A DNA stretch of 64,000 nt, taken from contig DGSP01000033.1 of NCBI GenBank assembly GCA_002393555.1, forward strand, positions 1 to 64,000. The letters run 5' to 3'. Origin of the DNA: Prevotellaceae bacterium UBA4359 (GTDB lineage: Bacteria > Bacteroidota > Bacteroidia > Bacteroidales > Bacteroidaceae). Numbering within the stretch: the stretch's first letter is position 1; each line of letters opens with the position of its first letter. Under the pieces are notes generated by a model. That model saw only the letters and a list, made by a program, of their open reading frames with translations. It was not told the origin of the DNA and did not search any database. Position numbers and translations under genes: made by a program. Positions 1-9,012 of the stretch are shown in pieces.

Positions 1-72
1 ACCCCCACTAAATTTCTACTGAGCCTGTTTGTATGATGCGGCGTGGCGTATGGTGGTGTCAATACAAACGAA

Positions 73-100
73 GAACGCCGGCACCGAAGTGCCAGCGTTC
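73..100 (-). terminator. Probable terminator of tRNA-Val
   Basis: On the minus strand, a stem of about 12 bp with one mismatch and a TTCG loop lies about 55 bases past the tRNA-Val 3' end and is followed by a moderately T-rich stretch. Its position suggests it ends the tRNA transcript. Confidence 0.6.
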
Positions 101-155
101 TCGCCTCCTAATGATGATGAAACAGCCCCTCTTGCTGTTCACTCCGAAGAGTGCG

Positions 156-230
156 TAGGGACGATCGGGTTCGAACCGATGACCTCTGCAATGTGACTGC
201 AGCGCTCTAAACCAACTGGGCTACGCCCCT
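156..230 (-). tRNA. tRNA-Val (anticodon CAC)
   Basis: The minus strand folds into a complete cloverleaf. The acceptor AGGGGCG pairs with CGTCCCT (one G-T), the T arm is ATCGG-TTCGAAC-CCGAT, and the anticodon stem CTGCA/TGCAG encloses the loop GTCACAT, so the anticodon is CAC and reads GTG (Val). The discriminator is A and CCA is not encoded. A Bacteroidetes promoter box lies just upstream. Confidence 0.9.
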
Positions 231-251
231 GTCATCATCATTTTCCGGCTG

Positions 252-259
252 CAAAGGTA
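252..259 (-). promoter_or_regulatory. Promoter -7 box for tRNA-Val
   Basis: TACCTTTG on the minus strand matches the Bacteroidetes -7 consensus TAnnTTTG, with a TTGC about 18-20 bases upstream as a candidate -33 element. The rest of 260-700 holds no convincing gene; a direct repeat ATCTTGAATGGT occurs near 468 and 532. Confidence 0.75.
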
Positions 260-570
260 CGTATTTCTTCCGAATCAGCAAGCATCTTTCCTCTTTTTTT
301 TCGGAAAAAACGAAATAATCACGAAAAAAGGTGCAAGTTTTAGGTAAACACATCCTCTATCACGGAGCAATTCCTATATTCAAATGGATGGTTTTATGTC
401 AACAGGATAGAAGGAGAAGATGGCAGAACTCATGCCGTTGCACCAGATATTGGGAGATGACAACAGAATCTTGAATGGTTTTTCTCCGTGTTTTTCTTAC
501 CGAACCGCAGAAAAAAGGACTGATTTGAAAAATCTTGAATGGTACGGGGCTTTTTTCGGAAAAATATCGC

Positions 571-578
571 TAACTTTG
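571..578 (+). promoter_or_regulatory. Promoter -7 box for the SGNH hydrolase gene
   Basis: TAACTTTG fits TAnnTTTG and lies about 125 bases before the first plausible start codon. No clear -33 element was seen, and the long 5' leader is unexplained. Confidence 0.5.
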
Positions 579-704
579 CCCACAATTTAATTAAACAGAT
601 ATGTATTGACCGCATTTGTCGCATTGAATCGGGAAAAATGATAAGAATCATGACCGATGGCTACGATGGGATGGACAGCGGCTCTATGAATAGAAAAATG
701 TGAT

Positions 705-1379
705 ATGATGATGAAAAATACAGTTCTTTTGTTTCTGTTGACTTTGCTGGGTTTTGTTCCCATGTGGGCTCAAAAAGTGATGAATGTGATAGGCGACAGT
801 TATGTGGCCAATCATCGCCGTCCGGCATCAGAGGCTTGGCACAGCAAGTTGGCGGCAGAATTAGGGTGTAAGTACAACAACTATGGACGCAACGGGTCTT
901 GTGTGGCTTTCGACCGTACACATGACGGAAAATGGAATTTTGGCCCAGCCATGTGGGTGCGCTATACGGCGATGGCGCCCGATGCTGACTATGTGCTGAT
1001 TATTGCAGGCCATAACGATGCGGACAAGGTGAAGGAAAACGCGGATTCGCTACAGATGTTTGCCGATTCGCTGGAGGTGCTGTTGAGCGGCATTGAGAAG
1101 TTGTGTCCTCATGCCCGGATTGGCTATGTCACCCCGTGGTATGTGGATAGGCCGGGGTTTGCGAAGGTGTGCAAGGTCATCAAGAAGACCTGCAAACGGC
1201 ACGGCATCCCTGTGTTGTGGAACTATGACAAGAGATGTGTCATCAAGGTGCGCGACGCGGGATTCCGCAAGAAATACTTCCAAGGTGCCGACGATACAGC
1301 CCACCTGAACGACAAAGGACACGACCTCTTTCTGCCTGTGGCACGGAAGTGGTTCTTGAAAGAAATGAAGAATTACTAA
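705..1379 (+). CDS. Secreted SGNH/GDSL-family hydrolase (probable carbohydrate esterase)
   Basis: The 224-residue protein begins with a signal peptide (residues 1-23, ending WAQ). It shows the SGNH blocks: GDSY at 30-33 (nucleophile Ser32), GHND at 102-105 (oxyanion Asn104) and DTAH at 197-200 (catalytic Asp197 and His200). Such enzymes remove acetyl or other acyl groups from polysaccharides. The next gene, 31 bases downstream on the same strand, encodes a PL11-type rhamnogalacturonan lyase, so deacetylation of rhamnogalacturonan is an attractive but inferred role. Three consecutive ATG codons (705, 708, 711) make the exact start uncertain by two residues. Family assignment is solid; the substrate is a guess from context. 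Confidence 0.85.
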   Translation: MMMKNTVLLFLLTLLGFVPMWAQKVMNVIGDSYVANHRRPASEAWHSKLAAELGCKYNNYGRNGSCVAFDRTHDGKWNFGPAMWVRYTAMAPDADYVLIIAGHNDADKVKENADSLQMFADSLEVLLSGIEKLCPHARIGYVTPWYVDRPGFAKVCKVIKKTCKRHGIPVLWNYDKRCVIKVRDAGFRKKYFQGADDTAHLNDKGHDLFLPVARKWFLKEMKNY

Positions 1380-1410
1380 TCAACTATAAAACTAACCAAC
1401 TAATCAACTA

Positions 1411-4386
1411 ATGATGAAGAGACTTTTACTAACTGCGTTTGCCGTCGTCGCCACGATGGGGTCGATGGCTCAGACCGTCACAGCCCGATGGGAACTGAGC
1501 GACAAAGACAACCTCTCTCAGGTGGAGGTGACGGGCGAGGAGACTTACACCAGCCTCATCACTGAAACTTTTCAGAAAGGCACGAACATCGGTGCTGTGG
1601 CCACAATGACGGGTTCAAATGCCGATACTGAACTGAAAGCCGTGACCTACGACCCTTACTTCACAACCTTTACACCCACGACCCGCGTGGGGGCAAAGAC
1701 GGCCAACCACTACATTCGGGTGGCAGTCACTCCGAAGAGTGGACACACGTTCAAGCCCACCAGCATCGCCTTCGATGCTGCCAAGGTGGGTACCGATGGC
1801 GGCAATGTGGATGTCTATTACAAGATAGGCACTGGCAGTGAAGTGGCACTGGCCACGGGACTGGCACCGCTGCGCAACAAAATCTCCACAACGAACTCCA
1901 CTGGCTTCAGCCACCACGAATACACGCTGGGCGATGTGATAGCCGAGGGAAAAGCGTTCTACATATATTTATATATATACAACCTGAACGGTACGGACAA
2001 CGCGAACCCGAAGGCCATGGCCTTCCGCAATGTGACCATCAAAGGAGCGGTGGATGAGGAAATCTTCACCACGAAGACCTTTGTGGAGTCGTTTACTTGC
2101 ACAGGAACTGAAACCTACGGAGAGGAGGGAACCACCATCGATTTGACCAACCTGACCAAAGACCTGAAGAACGGTGGGTTGGTGACTTATCCCAAAAAAC
2201 TTTATGGTAACCCTGCCAACTTCACCCTCGCACTGAAAGAGGGTTATACCTACGACGTGCAGTATAGCGGCCACGTAGCCATCGTGAAGATTCTGAAAGG
2301 CACAGAGCAGGTGTTCTACTTCGAGGTGATGTTCACCGTGACCGACCGTGCCCCCAAGCCTGCAGCCAAACCGCTGAAGCGTGGCCTAATGTCACTGAGC
2401 CTGAGTGGTGCCGGCATGGGCAGCGGAAATCTTGTGTCGTGGCGCCATCGTGAGGCCGACGGCTATGGTGTGAAGTATAAACTTTATCGCGGAACGAACG
2501 CAACGACTCAGACTACGGTGCTGAATGGCGGAAGATATATCATCAACAAGACCAACTTCCGCGATGGTAGCGGCTCAGCCTCTTCCTACTACAAACTGGA
2601 GGTGTATGACAAGTATGGCAACCTGTTGGAGACCGAGGTGAGCAAGAAGACCTGGGCCAACCAGACGATGCGGGTGCCGCTGGCTGCCGCCCCGAAGGAC
2701 GAACGCCATGGGGCCTACTATACACCCAATGATGGTGCTTTCTGCGACATGGACGGAGATGGTGAATATGAAATCATCGTGAAGTGGCGACCCTCCAACG
2801 AGAAGGATGCTGCTGGTAGCGGCACGACTTCGCAGGCGGTGTATGACTGCTACAAACTGGACGGCACGCAGTTGTGGCGCATCCAGACGGGCTATAACAT
2901 GTTCAACAGTGCCCACACCACACCGTTCATCGCTTGGGACTTCGATGGCGACGGCTATGGCGAGTTCATGGTGAAGACGGCTCCGGGTACCATCGACGGT
3001 GAGGGCAACTACGTGCTTTTGGGCAATGACGACCCCAACGAGAATCTGCTCAGCGAACGTGGCAAGCAAGACCACGGCTCGGAGTACATCACGGTGTTCG
3101 ACGGCATGACAGGTGCGGAACTGGCCACCATCCCATACCACACCGACTATGCGGCAGGTCTGAACTATTGGGGCGATTCGAAACAGAACCGTTCGGAGCG
3201 CTACTTGGCCGCCATCGCATGGCTGGATGGCGCCGACAAGAATCCAAGCCCGATTTTTGCCCGTGGCTACTATCGTGGTGCCTTTGTGGCAGCCTACGAC
3301 TGGGACGGCGTGACACTGAAGGAACGTTGGGTAAGCCGAAACACTCAATCGGGCCAAGGACTGTGGGGCGAAGGCGCACACTCCATCACCGTGGGCGACT
3401 GCGATGGCGACGGAAAGCAGGAAATTGTCTATGGTTCAGCCGCTCTCGACGATGATGGGTCATTGCTCTATCGCACAGGACTCAAACATGGCGATGCCCT
3501 CCACCTCAGCGACTTCTTGCCTGAACGCGAAGGACAGGAGGTCTTCATGGTGCATGAAGAAAGTCCTTTTGGCTATGACCTGCGCGATGCCAAAACGGGT
3601 GAAAAGATTCTCTACAAGACAGCAGGCGGTGACACGGGGCGTGGCTTGGCTGCCCACTTCGACTCTTCATCGCCTCATTCACAGTTCATCTACAGTGCAG
3701 CAGCAGGCATGTACGACTGTGCGACAGGTAATGAAATCGCCTCATCGTGGGCTCTTGGCAGCAGTGGAGCAGGAATCAACTGCCGCATCTTCTGGGACAG
3801 TGATCTCTACGAAGAATTCTTCGACAAGAGCATCATCGCCAACTGGAATCCTTCAAGCAAGTCTTTCGACCGCTATAAGTTCAACAATGGCAACTACTTG
3901 TGGGGACAGTTGAACAATGGCAGCAAGAACAATCCCTGCATTCTGGGTGACCTGCTGGGCGACTGGCGCGAAGAATTGGTGACATGGGACAACACGGACA
4001 TGGACGTGACAAAAGACGATAATGGCTATCCTATCTATACAATCAGAGGAGATTTCTATCTGATGATTTGTGCCACCAGTTATGAAACGACCTACCGCAT
4101 CCCACATCTGCTTGACGACCTCGACTATCGGGCTCAAGTCATCCTGCAGAACAGTGTTTATAACCAGCCGCCTCACCTGTCGTTCGACCCATCGGTCAAG
4201 TATAAAGGCAACCCCAACCAGGCGCAGCAGGAGGACTTGGCTGACCCAACGGCCATTGAAGATGTGAAAGTGGATAACGGGGCAGAAGACACTGATGCCA
4301 TCTACACACTGCAAGGTGTGAAAGTCAATCAGATGACAGCACCAGGTATCTACATCAAAGGTGGAAAGAAAGTCTATAAAAAGTAA
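1411..4386 (+). CDS. Rhamnogalacturonan lyase, PL11 family (YesW/YesX-like), secreted
   Basis: The 991-residue protein has a signal peptide (about 1-20, ending SMAQ) and an N-terminal beta-rich module (about 22-210) of a kind seen on secreted Prevotella enzymes. From about residue 325 to 930 it has the lyase body, with repeated calcium-type acidic motifs such as DMDGDGEYE, DFDGDGYGE and DCDGDGKQE, as in the eight-bladed propeller of PL11 enzymes. These cleave the rhamnosyl-galacturonic acid backbone by beta-elimination. The last 35 residues (IYTLQGVKV...GIYIKGGKKVYKK) resemble a short C-terminal module common on Prevotella secreted proteins, perhaps for export or anchoring. It pairs with the upstream SGNH hydrolase. 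A strong hairpin with a T-tract follows. Family confidence is high; endo versus exo action cannot be read. Confidence 0.9.
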   Translation: MMKRLLLTAFAVVATMGSMAQTVTARWELSDKDNLSQVEVTGEETYTSLITETFQKGTNIGAVATMTGSNADTELKAVTYDPYFTTFTPTTRVGAKTANHYIRVAVTPKSGHTFKPTSIAFDAAKVGTDGGNVDVYYKIGTGSEVALATGLAPLRNKISTTNSTGFSHHEYTLGDVIAEGKAFYIYLYIYNLNGTDNANPKAMAFRNVTIKGAVDEEIFTTKTFVESFTCTGTETYGEEGTTIDLTNLTKDLKNGGLVTYPKKLYGNPANFTLALKEGYTYDVQYSGHVAIVKILKGTEQVFYFEVMFTVTDRAPKPAAKPLKRGLMSLSLSGAGMGSGNLVSWRHREADGYGVKYKLYRGTNATTQTTVLNGGRYIINKTNFRDGSGSASSYYKLEVYDKYGNLLETEVSKKTWANQTMRVPLAAAPKDERHGAYYTPNDGAFCDMDGDGEYEIIVKWRPSNEKDAAGSGTTSQAVYDCYKLDGTQLWRIQTGYNMFNSAHTTPFIAWDFDGDGYGEFMVKTAPGTIDGEGNYVLLGNDDPNENLLSERGKQDHGSEYITVFDGMTGAELATIPYHTDYAAGLNYWGDSKQNRSERYLAAIAWLDGADKNPSPIFARGYYRGAFVAAYDWDGVTLKERWVSRNTQSGQGLWGEGAHSITVGDCDGDGKQEIVYGSAALDDDGSLLYRTGLKHGDALHLSDFLPEREGQEVFMVHEESPFGYDLRDAKTGEKILYKTAGGDTGRGLAAHFDSSSPHSQFIYSAAAGMYDCATGNEIASSWALGSSGAGINCRIFWDSDLYEEFFDKSIIANWNPSSKSFDRYKFNNGNYLWGQLNNGSKNNPCILGDLLGDWREELVTWDNTDMDVTKDDNGYPIYTIRGDFYLMICATSYETTYRIPHLLDDLDYRAQVILQNSVYNQPPHLSFDPSVKYKGNPNQAQQEDLADPTAIEDVKVDNGAEDTDAIYTLQGVKVNQMTAPGIYIKGGKKVYKK

Positions 4387-4444
4387 TGGCTGAAAGAGGC
4401 TGCACTCACAAAACGGTGCAGTTTGTGCAGGGCTGAAATGTCAA

Positions 4445-4488
4445 AGAGAGAGGAAACTTTACTAAAAGTGAGGTTCCTCTCTTTTTTT
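4445..4488 (+). terminator. Rho-independent terminator after the PL11 lyase
   Basis: AGAGAGGAA pairs with TTCCTCTCT, with a partial inner stem, followed by seven T residues. Confidence 0.85.
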
Positions 4489-4524
4489 ATTTGAAAAGAT
4501 GTGCCAAATGTCAAGGAATTTTCG

Positions 4525-4532
4525 TACTTTTG
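4525..4532 (+). promoter_or_regulatory. Promoter -7 box of the ilv operon
   Basis: TACTTTTG fits TAnnTTTG. Transcription should start near 4540, leaving a leader of about 100 bases before ilvD. Confidence 0.75.
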
Positions 4533-4540
4533 CATCGTTT

Positions 4541-4604
4541 TAGACCTCTCTCATGATTTGAGAGAGTTGTTTTGTCGTCAAAACGAATAGAAACGATTCG
4601 TTTT
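4541..4604 (+). promoter_or_regulatory. Possible attenuator leader of the ilv operon
   Basis: Three hairpins can be drawn. The first is CTCTCTCA/TGAGAGAG with a TGATT loop, whose loop region holds a minimal ORF Met-Ile-stop at 4553-4561. The second is GTTTTG/CAAAAC with a TCGT loop (4569-4584). The third is AAAACGAAT/ATTCGTTTT (4580-4604), followed by a short T-rich end. The second and third share bases 4580-4584, so they exclude each other, which is the geometry of an antiterminator and a terminator. Function is inferred. Confidence 0.45.
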
Positions 4605-4637
4605 TATAAACAAAAAGATTCAAAAACTCTAACATAG

Positions 4638-6440
4638 ATGAAACATCAGTTACGTAGTGCAGTCTGCACAGAAGGTCGCCGTATGGCTGGAGCACGTGCT
4701 CTGTGGGTTGCCAACGGCATGAAGCGTGAGCAGTTTGGCAAACCTATCATTGCGATAGTCAACTCGTTCACCCAGTTTGTTCCAGGTCACACCCATCTGC
4801 ATGAGGCAGGTCAGATAGTGAAAGCAGAAATAGAGAAGATGGGCTGTTATGCTGCTGAGTTTAACACCATAGCCATCGACGACGGCATTGCCATGGGACA
4901 TGATGGTATGCTCTATTCCCTTCCTTCGCGCGACATCATCGCCGACTCTGTGGAGTATATGTGCAACGCCCACAAGGCTGATGCGATGATTTGTATCTCC
5001 AACTGCGACAAGATTACACCGGGTATGCTGATGGCTGCCATGCGACTGAACATCCCGGCCGTGTTTGTGAGCGGCGGCCCGATGGAAGCAGGCAAGTACA
5101 AAGGCGAGAACCTCGACCTGATTGCTGCCATGATTAAGGGCGCCGACAAGACGGTGAGCGATGAGGAACTGGCTGAAGTGGAGAATCGTGCCTGCCCCGG
5201 TTGTGGATGCTGCTCTGGCATGTTCACCGCCAACTCGATGAACAACCTGACCGAGGCCATTGGCCTTTCGCTGCCTGGCAACGGCACCATCTTGGCCACT
5301 CACGTGAACCGTGTGGAACTGATGAAGGCTGCTGCACGTCAGATTGTGAAGAATGCCCTGGCATACTATGAGGATGGTGACGAGTCTGTGTTGCCTCGCA
5401 GCATCGCCACTCGCACGGCTTTCCTCAATGCCATGACCCTCGACATTGCCATGGGTGCTTCGACCAACACTGTGCTGCACCTTTTGGCTGTGGCACAAGA
5501 GGCTGGCGTGGATTTCACGATGAGTGATATTGACAAACTCTCTCGCAAGACTCCTTTCCTCTGCAAACTGGCTCCCAATTCGCAGAAGTATAGTGTGCAG
5601 GAGTGTGGACGTGCCGGCGGCATGCTGAATCTGCTTGGCGAACTGGCAAAGGGAGGACTGATTGACACTTCTGTGAAGCGTGTGAACGGTGCCACTCTGG
5701 CTGAAGACATTGAGAAATACTCCATCTTGAAAGAGACGATTGATCCAGAAGCCAAACGCATCTACAGCAGTGCACCGGCTGGTGTTTTCTGCAATCAGTT
5801 GGGGGCACAGAACACGAACTACGAGACCCTCGACACAGACCGCGTGAATGGCTGCATCCGCGACATTGAGCATGCTTATACCAAGGACGGTGGCATGGCC
5901 ATCCTTTTTGGCAACATTGCTCAAGACGGTTGCGTGGTGAAGACGGCTGGTGTTGATGAGAGCATCTGGAAATTCTCTGGTCCCGCCGTGGTGTTCGACT
6001 CTCAGGAAGACGCTTGCGAAGGCATTCTGGGCGGCAAGGTGAAGAAAGGTGACGTGGTGGTCATCACTCATGAAGGTCCCAAAGGAGGTCCTGGCATGCA
6101 GGAAATGCTCTATCCCACTTCCTATATCAAGAGCATGCACATGGGCAAAGAATGTGCTCTCATTACCGATGGTCGCTTCTCAGGCGGTACATCAGGATTG
6201 TCTATCGGCCACATCTCTCCAGAGGCAGCATCGGGAGGCAATATCGGCAAGATTGTGGATGGCGACATTATCGACATCGACATTCCGAACCGCAGCATCA
6301 ACGTGCGCCTTTCGGATGAAGAGTTGGCCGCACGTCCGCAGCAACCGCTCAGACGTAATCGTGTAGTGTCAAAAGCCCTTCGTGCATACGCCCAGAGTGT
6401 GGCAAGTGCCGACAAGGGCGGAGTCAGAATCATAGACTAA
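4638..6440 (+). CDS. ilvD: Dihydroxy-acid dehydratase
   Basis: This enzyme converts 2,3-dihydroxy-isovalerate and 2,3-dihydroxy-3-methylvalerate to the keto acid precursors of valine and isoleucine; it is cytosolic and Fe-S dependent. The 600-residue protein is of normal length and shows the IlvD/Edd signatures [10 protein letters not shown] with Cys123, and [11 protein letters not shown] at 186-195, plus the C-terminal [14 protein letters not shown] segment ([15 protein letters not shown]). It is first in ilvD-ilvB-ilvN-ilvC. The start at 4638 gives the canonical N-terminus MKHQLRS. A 133-base gap to ilvB contains an unusual 9-bp repeat array. A 496-residue open frame antisense to this gene is a shadow. 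Confidence 0.97.
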   Translation: MKHQLRSAVCTEGRRMAGARALWVANGMKREQFGKPIIAIVNSFTQFVPGHTHLHEAGQIVKAEIEKMGCYAAEFNTIAIDDGIAMGHDGMLYSLPSRDIIADSVEYMCNAHKADAMICISNCDKITPGMLMAAMRLNIPAVFVSGGPMEAGKYKGENLDLIAAMIKGADKTVSDEELAEVENRACPGCGCCSGMFTANSMNNLTEAIGLSLPGNGTILATHVNRVELMKAAARQIVKNALAYYEDGDESVLPRSIATRTAFLNAMTLDIAMGASTNTVLHLLAVAQEAGVDFTMSDIDKLSRKTPFLCKLAPNSQKYSVQECGRAGGMLNLLGELAKGGLIDTSVKRVNGATLAEDIEKYSILKETIDPEAKRIYSSAPAGVFCNQLGAQNTNYETLDTDRVNGCIRDIEHAYTKDGGMAILFGNIAQDGCVVKTAGVDESIWKFSGPAVVFDSQEDACEGILGGKVKKGDVVVITHEGPKGGPGMQEMLYPTSYIKSMHMGKECALITDGRFSGGTSGLSIGHISPEAASGGNIGKIVDGDIIDIDIPNRSINVRLSDEELAARPQQPLRRNRVVSKALRAYAQSVASADKGGVRIID

Positions 6441-6466
6441 ACGGAGGAAAATAGTAAGACTATCTA

Positions 6467-6556
6467 ATCTGGAATATCTAGAAAATCTAGAATCTCTAGA
6501 ATCCCTAGAACTTCTAGCCGCTCTATAAAATATAGAAAGACCAGAAAACATAGAAA
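6467..6556 (+). repeat. Ten tandem 9-bp units between ilvD and ilvB
   Basis: Ten contiguous 9-base units follow one another without spacer; the best conserved read ATCTAGAAA, ATCTAGAAT and CTCTAGAAT (consensus NTCTAGAAN), decaying toward both ends. The core TCTAGA is palindromic. The array fills most of the intercistronic gap and ends 17 bases before the ilvB start codon. Confidence 0.85.
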
Positions 6557-6573
6557 AAACATACCAACAAACA

Positions 6574-8268
6574 ATGACAGAAAAGATAACAGGTGCAGAG
6601 GCAATGATGCGCGCTCTCGAATATGAGGGGGTGGATGTTCTGTTTGGATATCCTGGCGGTTCCATCATGCCGACCTACGATGCACTTTATGATCATAAGA
6701 AGACGCTGAATCACATCCTCGTTCGTCATGAACAGGGTGCTGTACATGCTGCTCAGGGCTATGCCCGTGTGAGTGGCAAGGTGGGTTGCGCCATCGTGAC
6801 TTCTGGCCCCGGTGCCACCAACACCGTGACGGGTATTGCTGATGCGATGATAGACTCTACTCCGATGGTGGTCATCTGTGGACAAGTGGGTGTGGCCATG
6901 CTGGGAACAGATGCTTTTCAAGAGGTTGATGTTGTGGGCGTGACATCGCCTATCAGCAAGTGGAGTTACCAAATTCGTCGTGCCGAAGACATCGCATGGG
7001 CTGTGGCTCGTGCTTTCTACATCGCCAAGAGCGGTCGCCCCGGTCCTGTGGTTCTGGATTTTGCCAAGAATGCACAGACGGGCATGGTTGACTTTGAGCC
7101 TGCAATGGTGGATTTCATCCGCAGTTATGACCCGGAGCCAGATATGAACATGACGGACATAGAACGTGCCGCCAAGATGATTAACAATAGCGTCAAGCCT
7201 TTCGTGCTGGTGGGGCAGGGAGTGGAACTGGGCAATGCGCAGGAAGAACTTCGCGCCTTGGTGGAGAAGGCAGACCTGCCTTGCGGAACCACTTTCCTCG
7301 GTCTTTCAGCCATTCCTTCCGACCATCCTCTGAACATGGGCATCCTTGGAATGCACGGAAACCTTGGCCCCAATGTGATGACCAACCAGTGTGATTTGCT
7401 CATTGCCATCGGCATGCGTTTCGACGACCGCGTGACAGGCAATCTGGCCACTTATGCTAAGCAAGCCAAAATCATTCACTTCGACATCGACCCGGCCGAG
7501 TTTAACAAGAATGTTTCTGTTGATTTGGCTGTGTTGGGCAACTGCAAGGAAACACTTGCCGCTGTGACGAAATTGGTTGATTCAGCCAAGCACTCCGCAT
7601 GGATTGAGGGTTTCAGACCTTATCATGAAAAGGAATATGAGAAGGTGATTGATAAGGCTCTTCATCCTAAAGATGGTCCGCTGTTGATGGGCGAAGTGAT
7701 TCGCAAGGTGAGCGAGGCCGCCAATAACGAAGGCATCATGGTGACCGACGTGGGGCAGAACCAACTCATGGCCTGCCGTTATTTCAAGTTCACCAAGAAG
7801 CGTTCTGTTGTCACCTCAGGTGGTTTAGGCACGATGGGTTATGGACTTCCAGCAGCCATCGGTGCTACGTTTGGCGCACCCGACCGTACCGTTTGTCTCT
7901 TTGTGGGTGATGGCGGTTTGCAGATGACCATTCAGGAATTGGGCACTATCATGGAGCAAGGTGCACCTGTCAAGATTATTCTTCTGAACAACAACTATCT
8001 CGGCAATGTGCGCCAGTGGCAAGAAATGTTCTTTTCTCATCGCTATTCGTTCACACCAATGCTCAACCCCAACTACGAACTCATCGCACAGGGGTATGGC
8101 ATTCCTGCCAAGACCGTGATAGAACGTGCCGACCTCGATGCCGCCATTGCCGAGATGCTGACCACTCCTGGCCCATACCTCTTGCAGTGCGCCATCAAGG
8201 AAGAGGACAACGTGCTTCCGATGACACCTCCCGGTGCTAACATAGACGAGATGCTTCTTGAGGTGTAA
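6574..8268 (+). CDS. ilvB: Acetolactate synthase, large (catalytic) subunit
   Basis: The 564-residue ThDP enzyme condenses pyruvate with pyruvate or 2-ketobutyrate, the first common step of branched-chain amino acid synthesis. Visible landmarks are the N-terminal FGYPGGSIMP segment, the catalytic Glu in RHEQGAVHAAQGYAR (about residues 51-65), and the ThDP/metal motif GDGGLQM...LLNNNYLGNVRQWQ (about 445-490). Length is typical. The regulatory subunit ilvN starts 5 bases after its stop codon, so the two are co-translated. The start at 6574 gives MTEKITGAEAM, as expected for the family. Confidence 0.97.
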   Translation: MTEKITGAEAMMRALEYEGVDVLFGYPGGSIMPTYDALYDHKKTLNHILVRHEQGAVHAAQGYARVSGKVGCAIVTSGPGATNTVTGIADAMIDSTPMVVICGQVGVAMLGTDAFQEVDVVGVTSPISKWSYQIRRAEDIAWAVARAFYIAKSGRPGPVVLDFAKNAQTGMVDFEPAMVDFIRSYDPEPDMNMTDIERAAKMINNSVKPFVLVGQGVELGNAQEELRALVEKADLPCGTTFLGLSAIPSDHPLNMGILGMHGNLGPNVMTNQCDLLIAIGMRFDDRVTGNLATYAKQAKIIHFDIDPAEFNKNVSVDLAVLGNCKETLAAVTKLVDSAKHSAWIEGFRPYHEKEYEKVIDKALHPKDGPLLMGEVIRKVSEAANNEGIMVTDVGQNQLMACRYFKFTKKRSVVTSGGLGTMGYGLPAAIGATFGAPDRTVCLFVGDGGLQMTIQELGTIMEQGAPVKIILLNNNYLGNVRQWQEMFFSHRYSFTPMLNPNYELIAQGYGIPAKTVIERADLDAAIAEMLTTPGPYLLQCAIKEEDNVLPMTPPGANIDEMLLEV

Positions 8269-8273
8269 ATCCT

Positions 8274-8951
8274 ATGGCACAGAAAACCTTTGGAGGTCAG
8301 TGTGGTGAGTGTACCTCGTGTGGCAAGTGCGACCGACTGCTCAACCGCTCCACTTCTCCGACAATAGAAAAAACAACTCCAACAATGGAAAAAGATACAA
8401 CGACAAAACTCTATACATTCCTGATATATTCAGAAAATGTGCCAGGTCTGCTCTCGCAGATTACGGCTGTCTTTACACGTCGTCAGGTCAACATCGAGTC
8501 GCTGAATGTGTGTGCATCCAGCACTCCGGGTGCACACAAATACACCGTTACGGCCAACTGCGACGAACACATGGCCAAGATGCTCACGGTCCAGATAGAA
8601 AAGCGCATCGAGGTGTTGCAGGCCCACTACTACACTGACGACCAACTCTTCATCAACGAGACGGCTCTGTTCAAACTGAGTACGCCCGTCATGCTGAAGA
8701 ATCCCGATGTGGGTCGCATGATTCGTTTCCACAATGCCCGCATTATCGAGGTGAACAGCACCTATGCAGTGGTGGAAATCACAGGCATCACCAACGACAT
8801 TCTTTCGCTCTTCGATGCTCTGAAAACGTTAGGCTGCGTCTTGCAGTTTGTCCGCTCCGGCCGCATCTGCATCACCAAGAGCCGCGTTGAACATCTCGAT
8901 GAGTATCTGGCTGTGCGTGAGACAAAAAGGTTGAAACAAGAAAAGAAATAG
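8274..8951 (+). CDS. ilvN: Acetolactate synthase, small (regulatory) subunit with an unusual Cys-rich N-terminus
   Basis: Residues from about 45 match the IlvN/IlvH ACT domain (TFLIYSENVPGLLSQITAVF, then RRQVNIESLNV) and C-terminal domain; this subunit activates IlvB and mediates valine feedback. The frame opens 5 bases after ilvB with GAGGTG upstream, and the first 37 residues form an extension not expected in the family, including CGECTSCGKC (C-x2-C-x2-C-x2-C, residues 10-19). An internal ATG at 8385 (MEKDTTTKLYTF) would give a conventional protein of 188 residues. Either start is possible; the longer one is favoured by spacing to ilvB. Family identity is certain, the N-terminus is not. Confidence 0.93.
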   Translation: MAQKTFGGQCGECTSCGKCDRLLNRSTSPTIEKTTPTMEKDTTTKLYTFLIYSENVPGLLSQITAVFTRRQVNIESLNVCASSTPGAHKYTVTANCDEHMAKMLTVQIEKRIEVLQAHYYTDDQLFINETALFKLSTPVMLKNPDVGRMIRFHNARIIEVNSTYAVVEITGITNDILSLFDALKTLGCVLQFVRSGRICITKSRVEHLDEYLAVRETKRLKQEKK

Positions 8952-8973
8952 TTAAATGATTTTATAATAACCC

Positions 8974-8990
8974 GCAAGGATTATCCTTGC
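8974..8990 (+). other. Small hairpin between ilvN and ilvC
   Basis: GCAAGGA pairs with TCCTTGC around a TTA loop, 22 bases before the ilvC start codon. There is no T-tract, so processing or stabilisation of the ilvC message is more likely than termination. Confidence 0.4.
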
Positions 8991-9012
8991 ACAATTAAAA
9001 ACAAAACGCAAA

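Noticed and set aside
430..921. Two short minus-strand open frames (430-651 and 661-921)
   Set aside because: No recognisable motifs, no promoter in the right place, and the second overlaps the start of the SGNH gene antisense.
4650..6140. 496-residue open frame antisense to ilvD
   Set aside because: A codon-bias shadow of ilvD, rich in His/Cys/Ser with no domain.
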